Part shown: one piece after another, positions 1-9,591 of the stretch
How positions within the stretch are numbered: position 1 is the first letter of the stretch
How the letters are laid out: every line of letters starts with the position of its first letter
Source of the DNA: Actinomadura rupiterrae
GTDB taxonomy: Bacteria > Actinomycetota > Actinomycetes > Streptosporangiales > Streptosporangiaceae
DNA length: 64,000 nucleotides
NCBI RefSeq assembly: GCF_024172125.1
Contig: NZ_JAMZEA010000014.1
Coordinates: forward strand, 1 to 64,000
Direction of reading: 5' to 3'
Notes under the pieces: model-generated
The model's input: the letters and a program-made list of their open reading frames with translations, nothing else
Told to the model about the DNA's origin: nothing
The model's database searches: none
Program-made: the position numbers and the translations under genes

Positions 1-1
1 T

Positions 2-706
2 CGGCTGGTCGACGCGGTCATCGGCGTCGCGGTCGCGCTGCTGTTCAGCCAGCTGCTGCTCCCGGCCGAGCCGGTCGCCGTGCTGCGCCGGGTCGAGCGC
101 GACGCGCTCGCGCACCTCGCCGCCACGGTCGGCCTGGTCACCGAGGGCATCCACCGGGCCGACCGCAAGCTCACCGCCGAGGCGCTCTCGGAGATGGAGG
201 AGACCGCCTTCCACCTCGCCGACCTGACCGACATCCGCGGCGCGAGCACCCGCTCCGCCTGGCTCTCCCCCCTGCATCTCCGGCGGCTGGCCGCCGTCAA
301 GCGGGAGGTCCGGCACGCGCGGCGGCTGGAGCTGCTCAGCCTGAGCTCCCTCACGCTGATGCGGACGATCCTGATGCCGCCGCCGGAGGAGCGGCCGACC
401 GCGCACGCCGTCCCGCACCGGTTCCAGCAGGTCCTGGTGACGCTGTCCACCGACGACGGCAACGCCGGGGCGCTGGCGTCCGGCCAGATGCTCGACCTCG
501 TCCGCTCCACCGCCGCGGCCACCCTCCACCACGAGGCGCTGAACGCGGTCGGCGCCGTGCTGTGCCTGACCGCCGAGGACGTCCTGGTCTACGCGGGCCG
601 GGGCCAGCGCGAGGCGGCCGCGATCGTCCGCGACGCCTGGCGCGAGGCCCGCACCTCCCACGACACCCCCGACGACGCCGAGGGTCACGACGACCGCGAC
701 GCCTAG
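2..706 (+). CDS. FUSC/aromatic acid exporter family protein, C-terminal part
   Basis: The reading frame is open from the window edge and ends at TAG 706, so only the C-terminal part is present. The first residues seen form a hydrophobic segment (VIGVAVALLFSQLLLPAEP) followed by a helical soluble region of about 210 residues. A membrane helix leading into a long helical cytoplasmic tail is typical of FUSC or aromatic-acid-exporter-like proteins of actinobacteria. The substrate is unknown. The tail ends in an acidic, Asp-rich stretch. The family call rests on the membrane segment and its LLP motif only, so it is moderate. Confidence 0.6.
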   Translation, partial: RLVDAVIGVAVALLFSQLLLPAEPVAVLRRVERDALAHLAATVGLVTEGIHRADRKLTAEALSEMEETAFHLADLTDIRGASTRSAWLSPLHLRRLAAVKREVRHARRLELLSLSSLTLMRTILMPPPEERPTAHAVPHRFQQVLVTLSTDDGNAGALASGQMLDLVRSTAAATLHHEALNAVGAVLCLTAEDVLVYAGRGQREAAAIVRDAWREARTSHDTPDDAEGHDDRDA

Positions 707-815
707 ACCGCCCCGGGCGCGCGCCGCCTCGTTGTCATCGGGTGCGTATCGCGGCGAATGTCAAATAGATAGCTTCGTCTGAGTGAGTTGGTCCACGACG
801 AGGCAGGAGACCACC

Positions 816-2279
816 GTGCGCAGATCGACTCGGAGCAGGACGTCCCTCCGCAGCCGGGTCCTCGCCTCCGCCCTGGCGGTCCTGGCCGGGACGGCCGGGG
901 TGTGCGGGCCGGGCGCGAGGGCCGAGGCGGACGGCTGCCAACTCCGCCGGACGGCCACCGACCCCGACACCGGCTACGTGTACGGCTTCCCCATCGACAA
1001 CCCGACCGCGCCGGTCACCGATCCCGGTGCCTGCGACGCCGACCATGCGGGCGCCTACCCGTTCGTCCCGGTGAAGCAGAGCGACGGAAGCTGGGTCTAT
1101 CCGCCGCCCGCGAGCGTGGAGCCGGGGTTCGACGCGGTGCCCGCCACGATCACCTCGTGCCCGGCCGTCATCACCTACGCGATCCGCGGGGCCCGGGAGG
1201 ACGTCGATGCGGGCGTCGATCCCGCCTCCCAGAAGTGGTGGAGCCGCAGCGGGCTGGCGGCCGACCACGGGGCCGGGGTCATCGCGAACGCGGTCTACCA
1301 GCGGCTGGCCGCCGTCGAACCACCCGGGACGACCGCCCTCTACGCCGACCACTACCCCGCCGACTACCTGATGACCGACAGCAGCTACCTGGACATCCCC
1401 GGCCAGTTCCTCGCGAGCGTGAAGCTCGGGATCGACCAGGCGGTCGGCGACCTGAACCGGCTCGACGCCGCGTGCCCGGACTCGCACCTGCTGGTCATCG
1501 GCTACTCGCAGGGCGCCTACGTGCTGCGGCGGACGCTCGCGGACGCGCGCCTGGCCGCCGGGGTCGGCCCGAACGACCTGGTCGAGATCTTCGCGGACGT
1601 CAACTTCGAGCCCGGCGACCGGAACCAGCCCGGAAGCCCCGGCTACGACCCCGCGCGCGCCGCGATCACGCTGCACGGCGCGTTCACGCCAGGGCATTCG
1701 GGCATCGCGAACGCGGCCCAACCGGTCATTCCGCTGCCCGCGCCGATCCCCCGGCGGTTCACCGTGCACTCGTGGTGCCACGACCAGGATCCCGCGTGCC
1801 AGGGGACGCCCGGTCCGAACTTCCTCGACCAGCACCTCACCTACGGTGCGCAGGATTCGTTCGCGGGCGCCTACACGGCGGCGCAGTATTTCGCCACGTC
1901 CGGGTCGCCGAAGGTGACACCAACGGCGGCTGTCCCGTCGGCACACCTGCTGAGCCACGCGTGCGTCAGCCTCACTCCGGGCACAACGCGGGTTCAGACC
2001 GTCCTGAACGACAGCGGTTCTCCTGCCGCCGCCACGTTCGACGGCGGCGTCGGGTACACGAACGGCGGGACGATCACTCCGGCTCCGGGCTCGACCAGCC
2101 GGACCGTCGCGGCCGGCGCGTCCGACACGTGGTCGCAGAACCTCCCGTTCGTGTTCGGTCAGAACCGGTTCCTCTACAGCGTCACCGCCCACGGCGTGAG
2201 CAACCCCGATGCCGTCACACCCGCCGGCACGCATCCGGACGCGCTGCTCCATGAAGGCTTCTACGACACCCTCTGCTAG
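816..2279 (+). CDS. Secreted cutinase-family serine hydrolase
   Basis: An exported alpha/beta hydrolase of 487 residues. The Arg-rich N-terminus followed by a hydrophobic stretch (VLASALAVLAGTAG) is a signal peptide. The nucleophile elbow GYSQG places the catalytic Ser near residue 231, and the DVNFEPGDRNQPG region and a late His (FTVHSW, near residue 319) fit the cutinase/PE-PPE hydrolase fold that cleaves ester bonds in lipids or polyesters. The C-terminal 120 residues look like an extra beta-sandwich domain. GTG 816 is chosen because AGGAGA lies 5 nt upstream; a longer frame from GTG 783 has no ribosome site. The stop overlaps the convergent kinase gene by 4 bp. Confidence 0.85.
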   Translation: MRRSTRSRTSLRSRVLASALAVLAGTAGVCGPGARAEADGCQLRRTATDPDTGYVYGFPIDNPTAPVTDPGACDADHAGAYPFVPVKQSDGSWVYPPPASVEPGFDAVPATITSCPAVITYAIRGAREDVDAGVDPASQKWWSRSGLAADHGAGVIANAVYQRLAAVEPPGTTALYADHYPADYLMTDSSYLDIPGQFLASVKLGIDQAVGDLNRLDAACPDSHLLVIGYSQGAYVLRRTLADARLAAGVGPNDLVEIFADVNFEPGDRNQPGSPGYDPARAAITLHGAFTPGHSGIANAAQPVIPLPAPIPRRFTVHSWCHDQDPACQGTPGPNFLDQHLTYGAQDSFAGAYTAAQYFATSGSPKVTPTAAVPSAHLLSHACVSLTPGTTRVQTVLNDSGSPAAATFDGGVGYTNGGTITPAPGSTSRTVAAGASDTWSQNLPFVFGQNRFLYSVTAHGVSNPDAVTPAGTHPDALLHEGFYDTLC

Positions 2280-4309
2280 GCGGTGAAGCTCAGTGCGATC
2301 AGGGCGCGGTCGTTGCCGAGGATGAGGAGGTCGCCGAAGGCCACGGCGACGGCGTTGCGTCCGGTGAGGGTCGGGACGGGATGGCTCGCGATCGGCCGTC
2401 CCGTTGCCGGGTCGACGCCGTGGACCTGCTGGTCGCTGACGTAGGCGACCACGCCCCGGGCGACCGTCGCGACTCCGTTGTCCGGGACGAGGTGGTCTGA
2501 GCTCCAGTGCGCGGCACCGGTCGCCGGGTCGAGCGCGTGCAGGCCGTCCCCGGCGACGATGAGGCGGCCGTCGTGGACGGTCAGGCTGGACGCGTGGTGG
2601 TCCGAGGTCCAGCGGACCGCGCCGGTCCGGGCGTCCAGGGCGGCCAGCCGCCGGGACGGGCCGCCGACGAACAGGAGGCCGCCCGCCAGCAGCGTCGTCG
2701 GGCCCGCGACCTGCGGGGCCGTCCACCGCCGGGCGCCGGTCGCCGTGTCGAAGGCGAGCACGGACCCGGTGGACGCGTCGCCCAGGTAGAACAGCCGTCC
2801 GGCGGGCCACGCCACGCCGGTGACCAGGTCGGCGCCGGTCGGCGGTGAGTAGAGCTTGCGCCGCCACCTCGGACGCCGCCGGCGCAGGTCGAGCGCCAGC
2901 GCTTCGCCGTTCTCGGCGGTGCAGATGAGGCTGCCGCCGACGGCGAACTGCGGCGCGAAGGTGGTGTTGGAGGTCTGGTCGCGCCATCCCCACGTCCCGT
3001 CGCCGGTGTCGATCGTGTAGGCGACGATGTAGAGGTTCGACATTGCGTACAGGGTCGTCCGGTCGACGACACCGGCCGCGTCGCCCCACAGCGGGCCGAT
3101 CGATCCCTGCCCCCACATGAACTTGCCGTCCCGGACGTCGGTCGCGTTCACACCGGGCGTGATGGACGTGCCGGCGCCGCTGAACAGGGTGTGGCCGAGA
3201 ACGAACGGGCGGCGCGCGCCGGTGACGCCGTTCGCGGACCAGGCGTGGTGGAGTGCGGGGAACCGCGGTCCCTTTCCGGTCGATGTGCGGGCGGCTTTCG
3301 AGCGCGACGGGCGTCGCTGCGCCTCCCAGATGGCCGCGCCACCGCCTGCGGTCAGAACGGCGGCGCCTGCTGCTCCGAGGCCGCCGAGCAGGAGCGTCCG
3401 GCGCTTCGGGGGACGCACCCGGGTGACGGCGAAGGTCTCGGCGAGCGTCGCTTCCCGGTGCTCGATGTCGCGGAGGATCGGCTGCGGCAGCGTCCAGTTC
3501 CCAGACGCCTGGACGGACGGGAACCGCGCGAGCAGGTCGCGCGCCGACGGACGGTCGGCCGGTGGTTTCGCCAGGCAGTCCGCCATGATCCGGGCCAGGT
3601 CGGCGGGGAGGCCGGACAGGTCGGGGGCCTCATGCGCGGCCCGGTACATCAGGACCGCAGCCGGGCCCGTTCCGAACGGCGGACGGCCTGCGGCGGCGAA
3701 GGCCAGCACGGCACCCAGCGCGAAGACGTCGGCGGCGGGTCCGACCTGCTCGCCCTCGGCCTGCTCGGGCGCCTGGTAGCCCGCCGTGCCGGCGACCTGC
3801 CCGGCGGCGCTGAGCACGCTGTCGTCCAGCACGCGCGCGATGCCGAAGTCGATCACGCGCGGGCCGTCGGCGGCGAGCAGGATGTTGCCGGGCTTGAGGT
3901 CGCGGTGGACCTGGCCGAGCGCGTGGATCGCCGCCAGCGCCTCGGCCAGCGCCGCGCCGAGCCGCGCCACCGCCGCCGGGTCGAGCGGGCCGTGCGCGTC
4001 GACGGCCTGCTGGAGCGACGGACCGGCGATGTAGGCGGTGGCCATCCACGGCGTCGGCGCTTCGGGATCGGCGTCCAGCACCGGGGCCGTGTAGGCGCCG
4101 CTCACCTGCCGCGCGGCGGCGACCTCGCGCCGGAACCGCTCGCGGAAGCCGGGCTGCCCGGCCAGCTCGGGCCGGACGACCTTGACCGCGACGGGCCGTC
4201 CGCCCGGCGACCGGCCCAGGTAGACCCGTCCCATGCCGCCCGCGCCGATGCGTCCGAGGAGCGCGTACGGCCCGACCGCGCCGGGTTCGGCGTCCTGGAG
4301 AGACTGCAT
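2276..4309 (-). CDS. Ser/Thr protein kinase with PQQ-type beta-propeller
   Basis: A membrane-anchored Hanks-type kinase of 677 residues. The glycine loop GAGGMGRV (22-29), Lys43 in VAVKVV, HRDLKPGN (135-142), DFG (154-156) and a PEQ activation segment are all present, so it should be catalytically active. A single membrane helix lies around residues 308-332 and is followed by about 340 residues of outer PQQ-like propeller repeats (for example ARRWTAPQVAG, GAVRWTSDHH, GAAHWSSDH). The propeller probably senses an extracellular ligand and the kinase acts in the cytoplasm. AGAGGAG lies 4 nt before ATG 4309. It is a close tandem paralogue of the next gene to the right, with identical motif spacing. 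Confidence 0.9.
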   Translation of the reverse strand: MQSLQDAEPGAVGPYALLGRIGAGGMGRVYLGRSPGGRPVAVKVVRPELAGQPGFRERFRREVAAARQVSGAYTAPVLDADPEAPTPWMATAYIAGPSLQQAVDAHGPLDPAAVARLGAALAEALAAIHALGQVHRDLKPGNILLAADGPRVIDFGIARVLDDSVLSAAGQVAGTAGYQAPEQAEGEQVGPAADVFALGAVLAFAAAGRPPFGTGPAAVLMYRAAHEAPDLSGLPADLARIMADCLAKPPADRPSARDLLARFPSVQASGNWTLPQPILRDIEHREATLAETFAVTRVRPPKRRTLLLGGLGAAGAAVLTAGGGAAIWEAQRRPSRSKAARTSTGKGPRFPALHHAWSANGVTGARRPFVLGHTLFSGAGTSITPGVNATDVRDGKFMWGQGSIGPLWGDAAGVVDRTTLYAMSNLYIVAYTIDTGDGTWGWRDQTSNTTFAPQFAVGGSLICTAENGEALALDLRRRRPRWRRKLYSPPTGADLVTGVAWPAGRLFYLGDASTGSVLAFDTATGARRWTAPQVAGPTTLLAGGLLFVGGPSRRLAALDARTGAVRWTSDHHASSLTVHDGRLIVAGDGLHALDPATGAAHWSSDHLVPDNGVATVARGVVAYVSDQQVHGVDPATGRPIASHPVPTLTGRNAVAVAFGDLLILGNDRALIALSFTA

Positions 4310-4340
4310 GCGGCTCCTCTGGCGCGGCTTCTGCGGGCCC

Positions 4341-5381
4341 TTACGCGCGGAAGCCGGTGAGGGCCCGGCTTCCGGACGTGAGCAGGCAGATGATGTCGCC
4401 GACGACGGCCAGGCCGTACGACGTCGAGATGTCGCCCGGCAGCGTGTAGGTCCAGGCGCTCTTCCCGTTGGCAGGAGAGAGGACGCGGAACCCCTTCGAG
4501 CGTCCGGTCGCGATCGCGGCCGCCACCACCCGGTCGGACGCCGCGATCAGGTTCGGGCTCGGGTCGAGCTGCTTGGCGCCCTTGCCTTCGACATGCCAGC
4601 GGACCTTCCCGAAGGACGGGTCGACGGCCCGGACGCTGTAGTCCGCGCCGAGCAGGTAGACGTGCGTGCCGGTGGCGGCGGCCTGCGCCATCGGCCCCGC
4701 GTCCAGCCGCCATTTGGTCGTGCCGTCTGCGGGCGAGATCCCGAGCAGCTGGTGCGGTTCGTCCGAGGCCGGCCCGTATCGGGCCACCAGCATCCCGCCC
4801 GCGATGAACAGCTGGCCCGACGTGCCGCGAAGGGTGGTGCCCCAGCGCTGCTTCCCGGTGCGGGCGTCCAGCGCGATGAGGTCGCCGGTCTCGGCCGTCC
4901 CGAGGGTCTCGGCGACGTAGAAGCCGTGCCGGTCGGCCGCCAGCGCCGGGAACGCGCCGCCCCTGCGCGGACGCGTCCAGAGGATCTTCCGGGCCTCCAG
5001 GTCGTAGGCCGCCAGCCGGAGGTCGGTCGGGTCGGCCATGCTCATCGAGCACATCAGGACGGACCCGGACATCGGGCCGACGGAGCTCACCGCCTCGGTC
5101 CCCGGGGCGACGAGCCCGACCTTCCGGGCGGCGCCGGTGCGCGGGTCGATCGCCGCGAGCGTCTGGCCCTGGGCCGGTGCGGCATCGACGATGCCGTAGA
5201 GCGTGCTTCCGTCGAGCCAGACGTTGGTGCCTGCCGCGACGGTCGTTCCGGCCGGGTGGGCGCCCGCAATGCCGGGGATGTGCCAGCGCGTCGTGCCGTG
5301 GTTCGCATCGATGCCGAACACTCCGGCGCCGGCGGTCGATGCCACGAGCAGGTCGCCCGCGGCCACCGTGCCGGCCTGCAC
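4341..5381 (-). pseudogene. PQQ-propeller half of an interrupted kinase gene
   Basis: This frame encodes only the extracellular beta-propeller (346 residues from GTG 5381), with repeats such as TTRWHIPGIAG, KILWTRP, KQRWGTTLRG and KVRWHVEGKG. It has no kinase domain, signal peptide or ribosome site of its own. Reading upstream in the same frame it continues as IYADPSVSV and then meets the single TGA (5406-5408) that ends the kinase gene on its right. The intact paralogue at 2276-4309 is a single kinase-propeller protein, so this is most simply the cut-off C-terminal half of a 745-residue protein. Stop readthrough or a sequencing error would restore it. Confidence 0.75.
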
Positions 5382-5405
5382 GCTGACGCTGGGATCGGCG
5401 TAGAT

Positions 5406-6545
5406 TCAGATCGGCACGTCGCCCCGGACCGGTTCCTTCCGGACGGCCACTCCGGTCGGCCGGGCGGAACCGCGAGGAGCGGCACCGTGCCGCGCGCCGG
5501 ACCCGCCGATCCCCTGCTCGACCAGCGCGCCGACACCGGCCAGCCCCGCGACGCCGCCGACCGCGGCTGCCGTGAGCCCGAGCACGCGCCGACGGTTCGG
5601 GCCATGTCCGCCCGTCGGCTTTGGGGCCGCTTTCGGTTGGGTGGTCTGGTGGCGGACGGGAGGCGGCGGGGCGGCGGCGAGGGCGGCGGCCTCGGTGGCG
5701 CGGCGTCGCAGGTCGTCCCACAGGGCGGGCGGCGGCCAGGCGGAACCGGCGCCGAACATGCCGAGGAGCTGTTCAGGCGTGGGCCGGGCCGCCGGGTCCT
5801 TCCGCAGGCAGTCGGCGAGCAGCGGCCCCAGCCCGGGCGGCACGCCGTCCAGGTTCGGCTCGGAGTTGACGATCCGGTAGAGCACCGAGGCCGCACTGCC
5901 CGTCCCGAACGGCCCCCGGCCGGTCAGCGCGTAGACCAGCGTCGCGCCGAGCGCGAACACGTCGCAGGGCGGACCTGCGTCCTGCGGCGCGGCGACCTGC
6001 TCGGGCGCCATGTACCCGGGCGAGCCGAGGACGGTCCCGGTCCGGGTGAGGACGGTCCCGTCCAGGGCCCGGCTGATGCCGAAGTCGATGACGCGCGGGC
6101 CGTCCCCGGCGATCAGGACGTTGCCGGGCTTCATGTCGCGGTGCACCAGCCCGGCCCGGTGCACCGCGAGCAGCGCTTCGGCGAGGCCCGCGCCGAGCGT
6201 CCGCACGGTTCGCTCGTCCATCGGCCCGTGCGCCGCGACGGCCTCCTGAAGCGACGGGCCCGGGACGTAGGCGGTGGCCAGCCACGGGACCGGGGCGGCG
6301 GGGTCGGCGTCCACGACCGCGGCGGTGAACGCGCCGCTCACCGCCGAGCAGGCCCGGACCTCCCGGTCGAAGCGCGCCCGGAACGCCGCGTCCTCGGCCA
6401 GCTCGGGCCGGACGACCTTGACCGCCACGAGCCGTCCGCCCGGGGACACCGCCAGGTGCACCTGCCCCATGCCGCCCTCGCCCAGGAGCCGCAGCGGCCG
6501 GTAGGGGCCGATGCCGCCGGGCATGACCGCGTCCTGCGGCTGCAT
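5406..6545 (-). CDS. Ser/Thr protein kinase, truncated after the membrane helix by TGA
   Basis: A kinase domain with every core motif: GEGGMGQV, Lys43, HRDMKPGN (135-142), DFG (154-156) and a PEQ segment, at the same residue numbers as the paralogue at 2276-4309. A membrane helix follows (VLGLTAAAVGGVAGLAG), and the protein stops about 35 residues later at GDVPI-TGA. The expected propeller continues in frame beyond the stop. The kinase may still work without its sensor. ATG 6545 is preferred over the upstream ATG 6578 because GGGAGGGG lies just before it. At the break the sequence reads ATC TGA ATC TAC, as if 6 bp containing the stop had been inserted and had duplicated ATC. Confidence 0.85.
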   Translation of the reverse strand: MQPQDAVMPGGIGPYRPLRLLGEGGMGQVHLAVSPGGRLVAVKVVRPELAEDAAFRARFDREVRACSAVSGAFTAAVVDADPAAPVPWLATAYVPGPSLQEAVAAHGPMDERTVRTLGAGLAEALLAVHRAGLVHRDMKPGNVLIAGDGPRVIDFGISRALDGTVLTRTGTVLGSPGYMAPEQVAAPQDAGPPCDVFALGATLVYALTGRGPFGTGSAASVLYRIVNSEPNLDGVPPGLGPLLADCLRKDPAARPTPEQLLGMFGAGSAWPPPALWDDLRRRATEAAALAAAPPPPVRHQTTQPKAAPKPTGGHGPNRRRVLGLTAAAVGGVAGLAGVGALVEQGIGGSGARHGAAPRGSARPTGVAVRKEPVRGDVPI

Positions 6546-6808
6546 GGCCCCTCCCTCGGCGCCGACGTCCCGCGACATTCAACATCAACTCCGCCGCCGG
6601 GACGGGAGGGACCGGACAAATCGCAGCGAGGGGCCCCGGCACACCGTGAGGACGTCACGCCCCCGAACCGCAGGCCCCTCGCCCGGCCCCGCCGGTAGCG
6701 GATGGCGGGGATAACCGATGCTCGCCGCGGACGGGCCGGACGACACTCCTGCTGTCACATCGTCGGCTCCGGTCCAGGTGGCCGGGGTCGTCCTGGAGAG
6801 GCAGGGGC

Positions 6809-7309
6809 ATGAGACGACGGGTCTTCGGAGTGGCGGCGGCGCTGGTGGGGCTGGTGGTTCCGCTGGCGGCGGCCGTGCCGGCGTTCGCGGCGGACTCCAC
6901 GCTCACTCTTAACGTCACCTTCGACGGGCAGGGGCGTCCCACGGTCACGATCCCCGGGGACTGGGGTGTCGGCGACTGCTTCATGAGCCAGGGGACGTCG
7001 GTGACGTGGACGGGCAGCATCAACGTGGCCGACTCGCCCAAGGGCGTGCCGTTCCCGCACCCGACCTTCCACTGGGACGGATATACGAAGACCACGCACA
7101 CCAACAACTACGACCAGTGGTGGTTGACGGTGTCGTTCCTAGACGGTTCGGGGAACTACCTGTTCGGGTTCAGCGATGTCGGCGGGCCGCAGATGTCCTC
7201 CACGGGCTACTGGTACCACGCGAACATCAATGCGCTCGGGCATTACGCCAACTTCAGCGCTCCCCGGACGTCGCAGGCGGCCAAGGCTCAGGTGAGGTCC
7301 ACCTGCTGA
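6809..7309 (+). CDS. Small secreted protein of unknown function
   Basis: A 166-residue precursor with a clear signal peptide (MRRRVFGVAAALVGLVV, then AVPAFA-AD as a likely cleavage site). The mature part of about 138 residues is rich in aromatic residues, Gly, Ser and Asn, with only two Cys (one in VGDCF, one at the C-terminus) that could form a disulfide. It looks like a single beta-rich domain. I do not recognise a family. GGAGAGGCAGG upstream of ATG 6809 is a plausible ribosome site. The last 22 bp overlap the convergent LAL regulator. The 263 bp between the divergent kinase start (6545) and this start must hold promoters for both genes; no clear motif was found there. Confidence 0.7.
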   Translation: MRRRVFGVAAALVGLVVPLAAAVPAFAADSTLTLNVTFDGQGRPTVTIPGDWGVGDCFMSQGTSVTWTGSINVADSPKGVPFPHPTFHWDGYTKTTHTNNYDQWWLTVSFLDGSGNYLFGFSDVGGPQMSSTGYWYHANINALGHYANFSAPRTSQAAKAQVRSTC

Positions 7310-9591
7310 TCGGCGCCGGACGCCCCGGACGCTCCGGACAGCCCGGACGTCACGGCGAGCGCGACGGCCGCGCGTGAGACGACGCCGAGCTTGGCGAACA
7401 GGGCCGTGAGCCGCCGCTCGACCGTGCGGATGCTGAGGTGGAGTTCGGCGGCTATCTCTTGGTTGGTGCGTCCTGCGGTGACGAGCGTCGCGATCCGGCT
7501 CTCGTGGTCGTCGAGGAGGCGGGGGAGGCCGCGTCGTGCCTTGCGTTCGAGCGGCGTCGCGCCGCATCGGCGGGCCAGGATCGCTGCGCGGGCCAGCGGT
7601 CCCGTGCTCGCCGAAGCGTCCGCCACGGCGATGAGCGCCCATGCGGCCAACGCCGGGTCGCCCAGGCGGAGGAAGCCTGCGGCGGCCCGGCGGGCGTGCT
7701 CCGCACGGTCGGCGGGACGGGACGCGGCGGCAAGCGCCAGGTCGGCGATGGCCCGGTCGCGGGGCAGTCCGCTCGCCTCGGCGCGCAGGTTCGCAGCTCT
7801 GGCCGACCGGTCGGCATCGTGGATATCGGACGCGCAGTCGGCGAGCAGCATGAGGCCGAGGACGCCCGCCGGTCCCGGCAGCGCGGGCAGGTCGCGGCCG
7901 CCGCCCTCGGCCAGCAGGAGGTCGGCGCAGCCCGCGTGATCCTCGGCGAGGCGGCGCGCCCAGGCCATCTCGGCGACGGCCGTCCCGTTGGCCAGGCTTC
8001 GCGCGGGCGCGCGCAGGGCGAGGGCTTCGGCGATGCATCCCGACGCCAATTTGTGGTCGGCCGTCCAGGCGGCAGCTGATGCGCGGACGGCGAGGCTGAG
8101 ACGGAGCGCTTCGTCGCCGCCTCCTGCGCGCGCGGTAGCGACGGCTCGCGCGGCCGTGTCATTGGCGTGGTCTAAGCGTCCGCAGCGGGTCAGCGCTAGG
8201 GCGCGCAGGGCCAGAACGTACGGCCGCCCTGCCGGCACGGTCGACGCTAGAGCCTGGTCGAAGCGCGCTTGGGCCCGCGCTGCTTTTCCTGCGTACAGCT
8301 CGCACAGGCCGGTCGCGATGAGAACGTGAGGGTCGGCGCTGTGCGCGTCGAAACTGCGCGGCGAATTGCCGCTCGTCAGGGCGGCGAACGCAGTGACTGC
8401 GGCGTCGCGTCGGCCGGGCCTCGGGTTCGGGATGTCGTCCAGAGGAACCGAGTCGCCGCGCATGAGGCGGGCTTCGGTTCTGGCCAGGGCGAGGGTGGCG
8501 GAATCAGGGTGTTCGGTCAGTCCTGCTTCCGCGAGGGCGACGGCCTCGTCATGGCGGCCGAGGAGTTGCTCGGCCCGGACGCAGAGTCGCAGCGCGTCGA
8601 TGCGGCGGTCTCCTGGCGGAAGGCTCTCTAGCAGGCGGTGCAGTCGTTCCCGTGCTTCTTCCGGACGGCCCTCAGCGACGAGGCCGCGGGCAAGGCGGAG
8701 ATCAGCTTCCGAGCCGTCGGGGTCGCGGACGAGGCGCTCGTGCAGACGCAGGCGCTCGCCAGGTGGGATGTCCCGGTACAGCACCTCGCGGACGACCTCA
8801 TGACGATGCCGCCAGAGTCCGCTGCGGCGGTCGTGGCGGCACAGGTCCCGCGCCTTCAGATCGGCGAGGAGGGACGCGCAGCGCTCCGGGTTCAGGCCGG
8901 TGACCGCCGCCAGGTCGGTCACGCGGAACCGGGCGCCGAGGACGGCCGTAGCCCGCAGCGCCGCCACCTGGCCCGGCTCCAAGTGGGCCAGCTCAGCGGC
9001 GAGCAGCGGGCTCGGGCCGGTCCCGTCGCGGAGGAGTTCGCGGACGTAGCCGGGGTAGCCGCCGCTCCGGCGTAGGGCCGGGCCGTCTCGTCCGCCCGCC
9101 ATCTCCGCGATCTCCGCGGGCCGCAGGCGCCGCAGCCGGACGCGCGCGACGGATCGCAGCAGGTCGCGCAGCCGTGGCGGCGCCTGCCGGGGACGGTAGG
9201 CGAGGAGAAGAGCGACGTTCGGCGGCGGTTCCGTGATCAGGGCCTCCAGCAGGTCGAGCATGTCGGGATCCGCGTGGTGCAGGTCGTCCAGCGCCAGCAG
9301 GACGGGATCGCGAACCGCACGGGCAGCCGCGAGCACGTCATGCATCGAGTCGCTCGGAAGGTGCTGCACATCCGCGCCCGGGACGGCTTCGAGGGCCCGG
9401 ACGAATGCGCCGAACGCAAGATCGGGCGCGGGTCGGCACTGGCCCAGGCCGGAATGCGGAGACCGCGTCCGGCACACTTCCCGAAGCAGCGCGGTCTTGC
9501 CGAGCGCCGGATCTCCCGGAATGGCGACGACCGAACCTCCGGGGGCGGCGGCGAGGTCGCGCACGAGGTCGGCCCGTCCGACGAGGCTCAT
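7288..9591 (-). CDS. LuxR-family LAL-type ATPase regulator
   Basis: A large ATP-binding LuxR-type regulator of 767 residues. An N-terminal AAA-like ATPase has a Walker A variant GDPALGKT (26-33) and a Walker B region (VLLALDDLHHAD). A long TPR-like helical middle follows. A C-terminal LuxR helix-turn-helix (RIATLVTAGRTNQEIAAEL, then SIRTVERRL) would bind DNA. Such proteins usually activate nearby or pathway genes on sensing an unknown ligand. Its start overlaps the stop of the upstream LAL gene by 4 bp (ATGA), so the two are translationally coupled and may act together. The C-terminal tail has a short repeated SGASGASGA stretch. Confidence 0.88.
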   Translation of the reverse strand: MSLVGRADLVRDLAAAPGGSVVAIPGDPALGKTALLREVCRTRSPHSGLGQCRPAPDLAFGAFVRALEAVPGADVQHLPSDSMHDVLAAARAVRDPVLLALDDLHHADPDMLDLLEALITEPPPNVALLLAYRPRQAPPRLRDLLRSVARVRLRRLRPAEIAEMAGGRDGPALRRSGGYPGYVRELLRDGTGPSPLLAAELAHLEPGQVAALRATAVLGARFRVTDLAAVTGLNPERCASLLADLKARDLCRHDRRSGLWRHRHEVVREVLYRDIPPGERLRLHERLVRDPDGSEADLRLARGLVAEGRPEEARERLHRLLESLPPGDRRIDALRLCVRAEQLLGRHDEAVALAEAGLTEHPDSATLALARTEARLMRGDSVPLDDIPNPRPGRRDAAVTAFAALTSGNSPRSFDAHSADPHVLIATGLCELYAGKAARAQARFDQALASTVPAGRPYVLALRALALTRCGRLDHANDTAARAVATARAGGGDEALRLSLAVRASAAAWTADHKLASGCIAEALALRAPARSLANGTAVAEMAWARRLAEDHAGCADLLLAEGGGRDLPALPGPAGVLGLMLLADCASDIHDADRSARAANLRAEASGLPRDRAIADLALAAASRPADRAEHARRAAAGFLRLGDPALAAWALIAVADASASTGPLARAAILARRCGATPLERKARRGLPRLLDDHESRIATLVTAGRTNQEIAAELHLSIRTVERRLTALFAKLGVVSRAAVALAVTSGLSGASGASGADQQVDLT

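Noticed and set aside
735..3116. Long open frame on the minus strand across the cutinase gene
   Set aside because: It is a shadow: Arg/Gly/Pro-rich translation with no domain, opposite a clear secreted hydrolase and running into the kinase gene in another frame.
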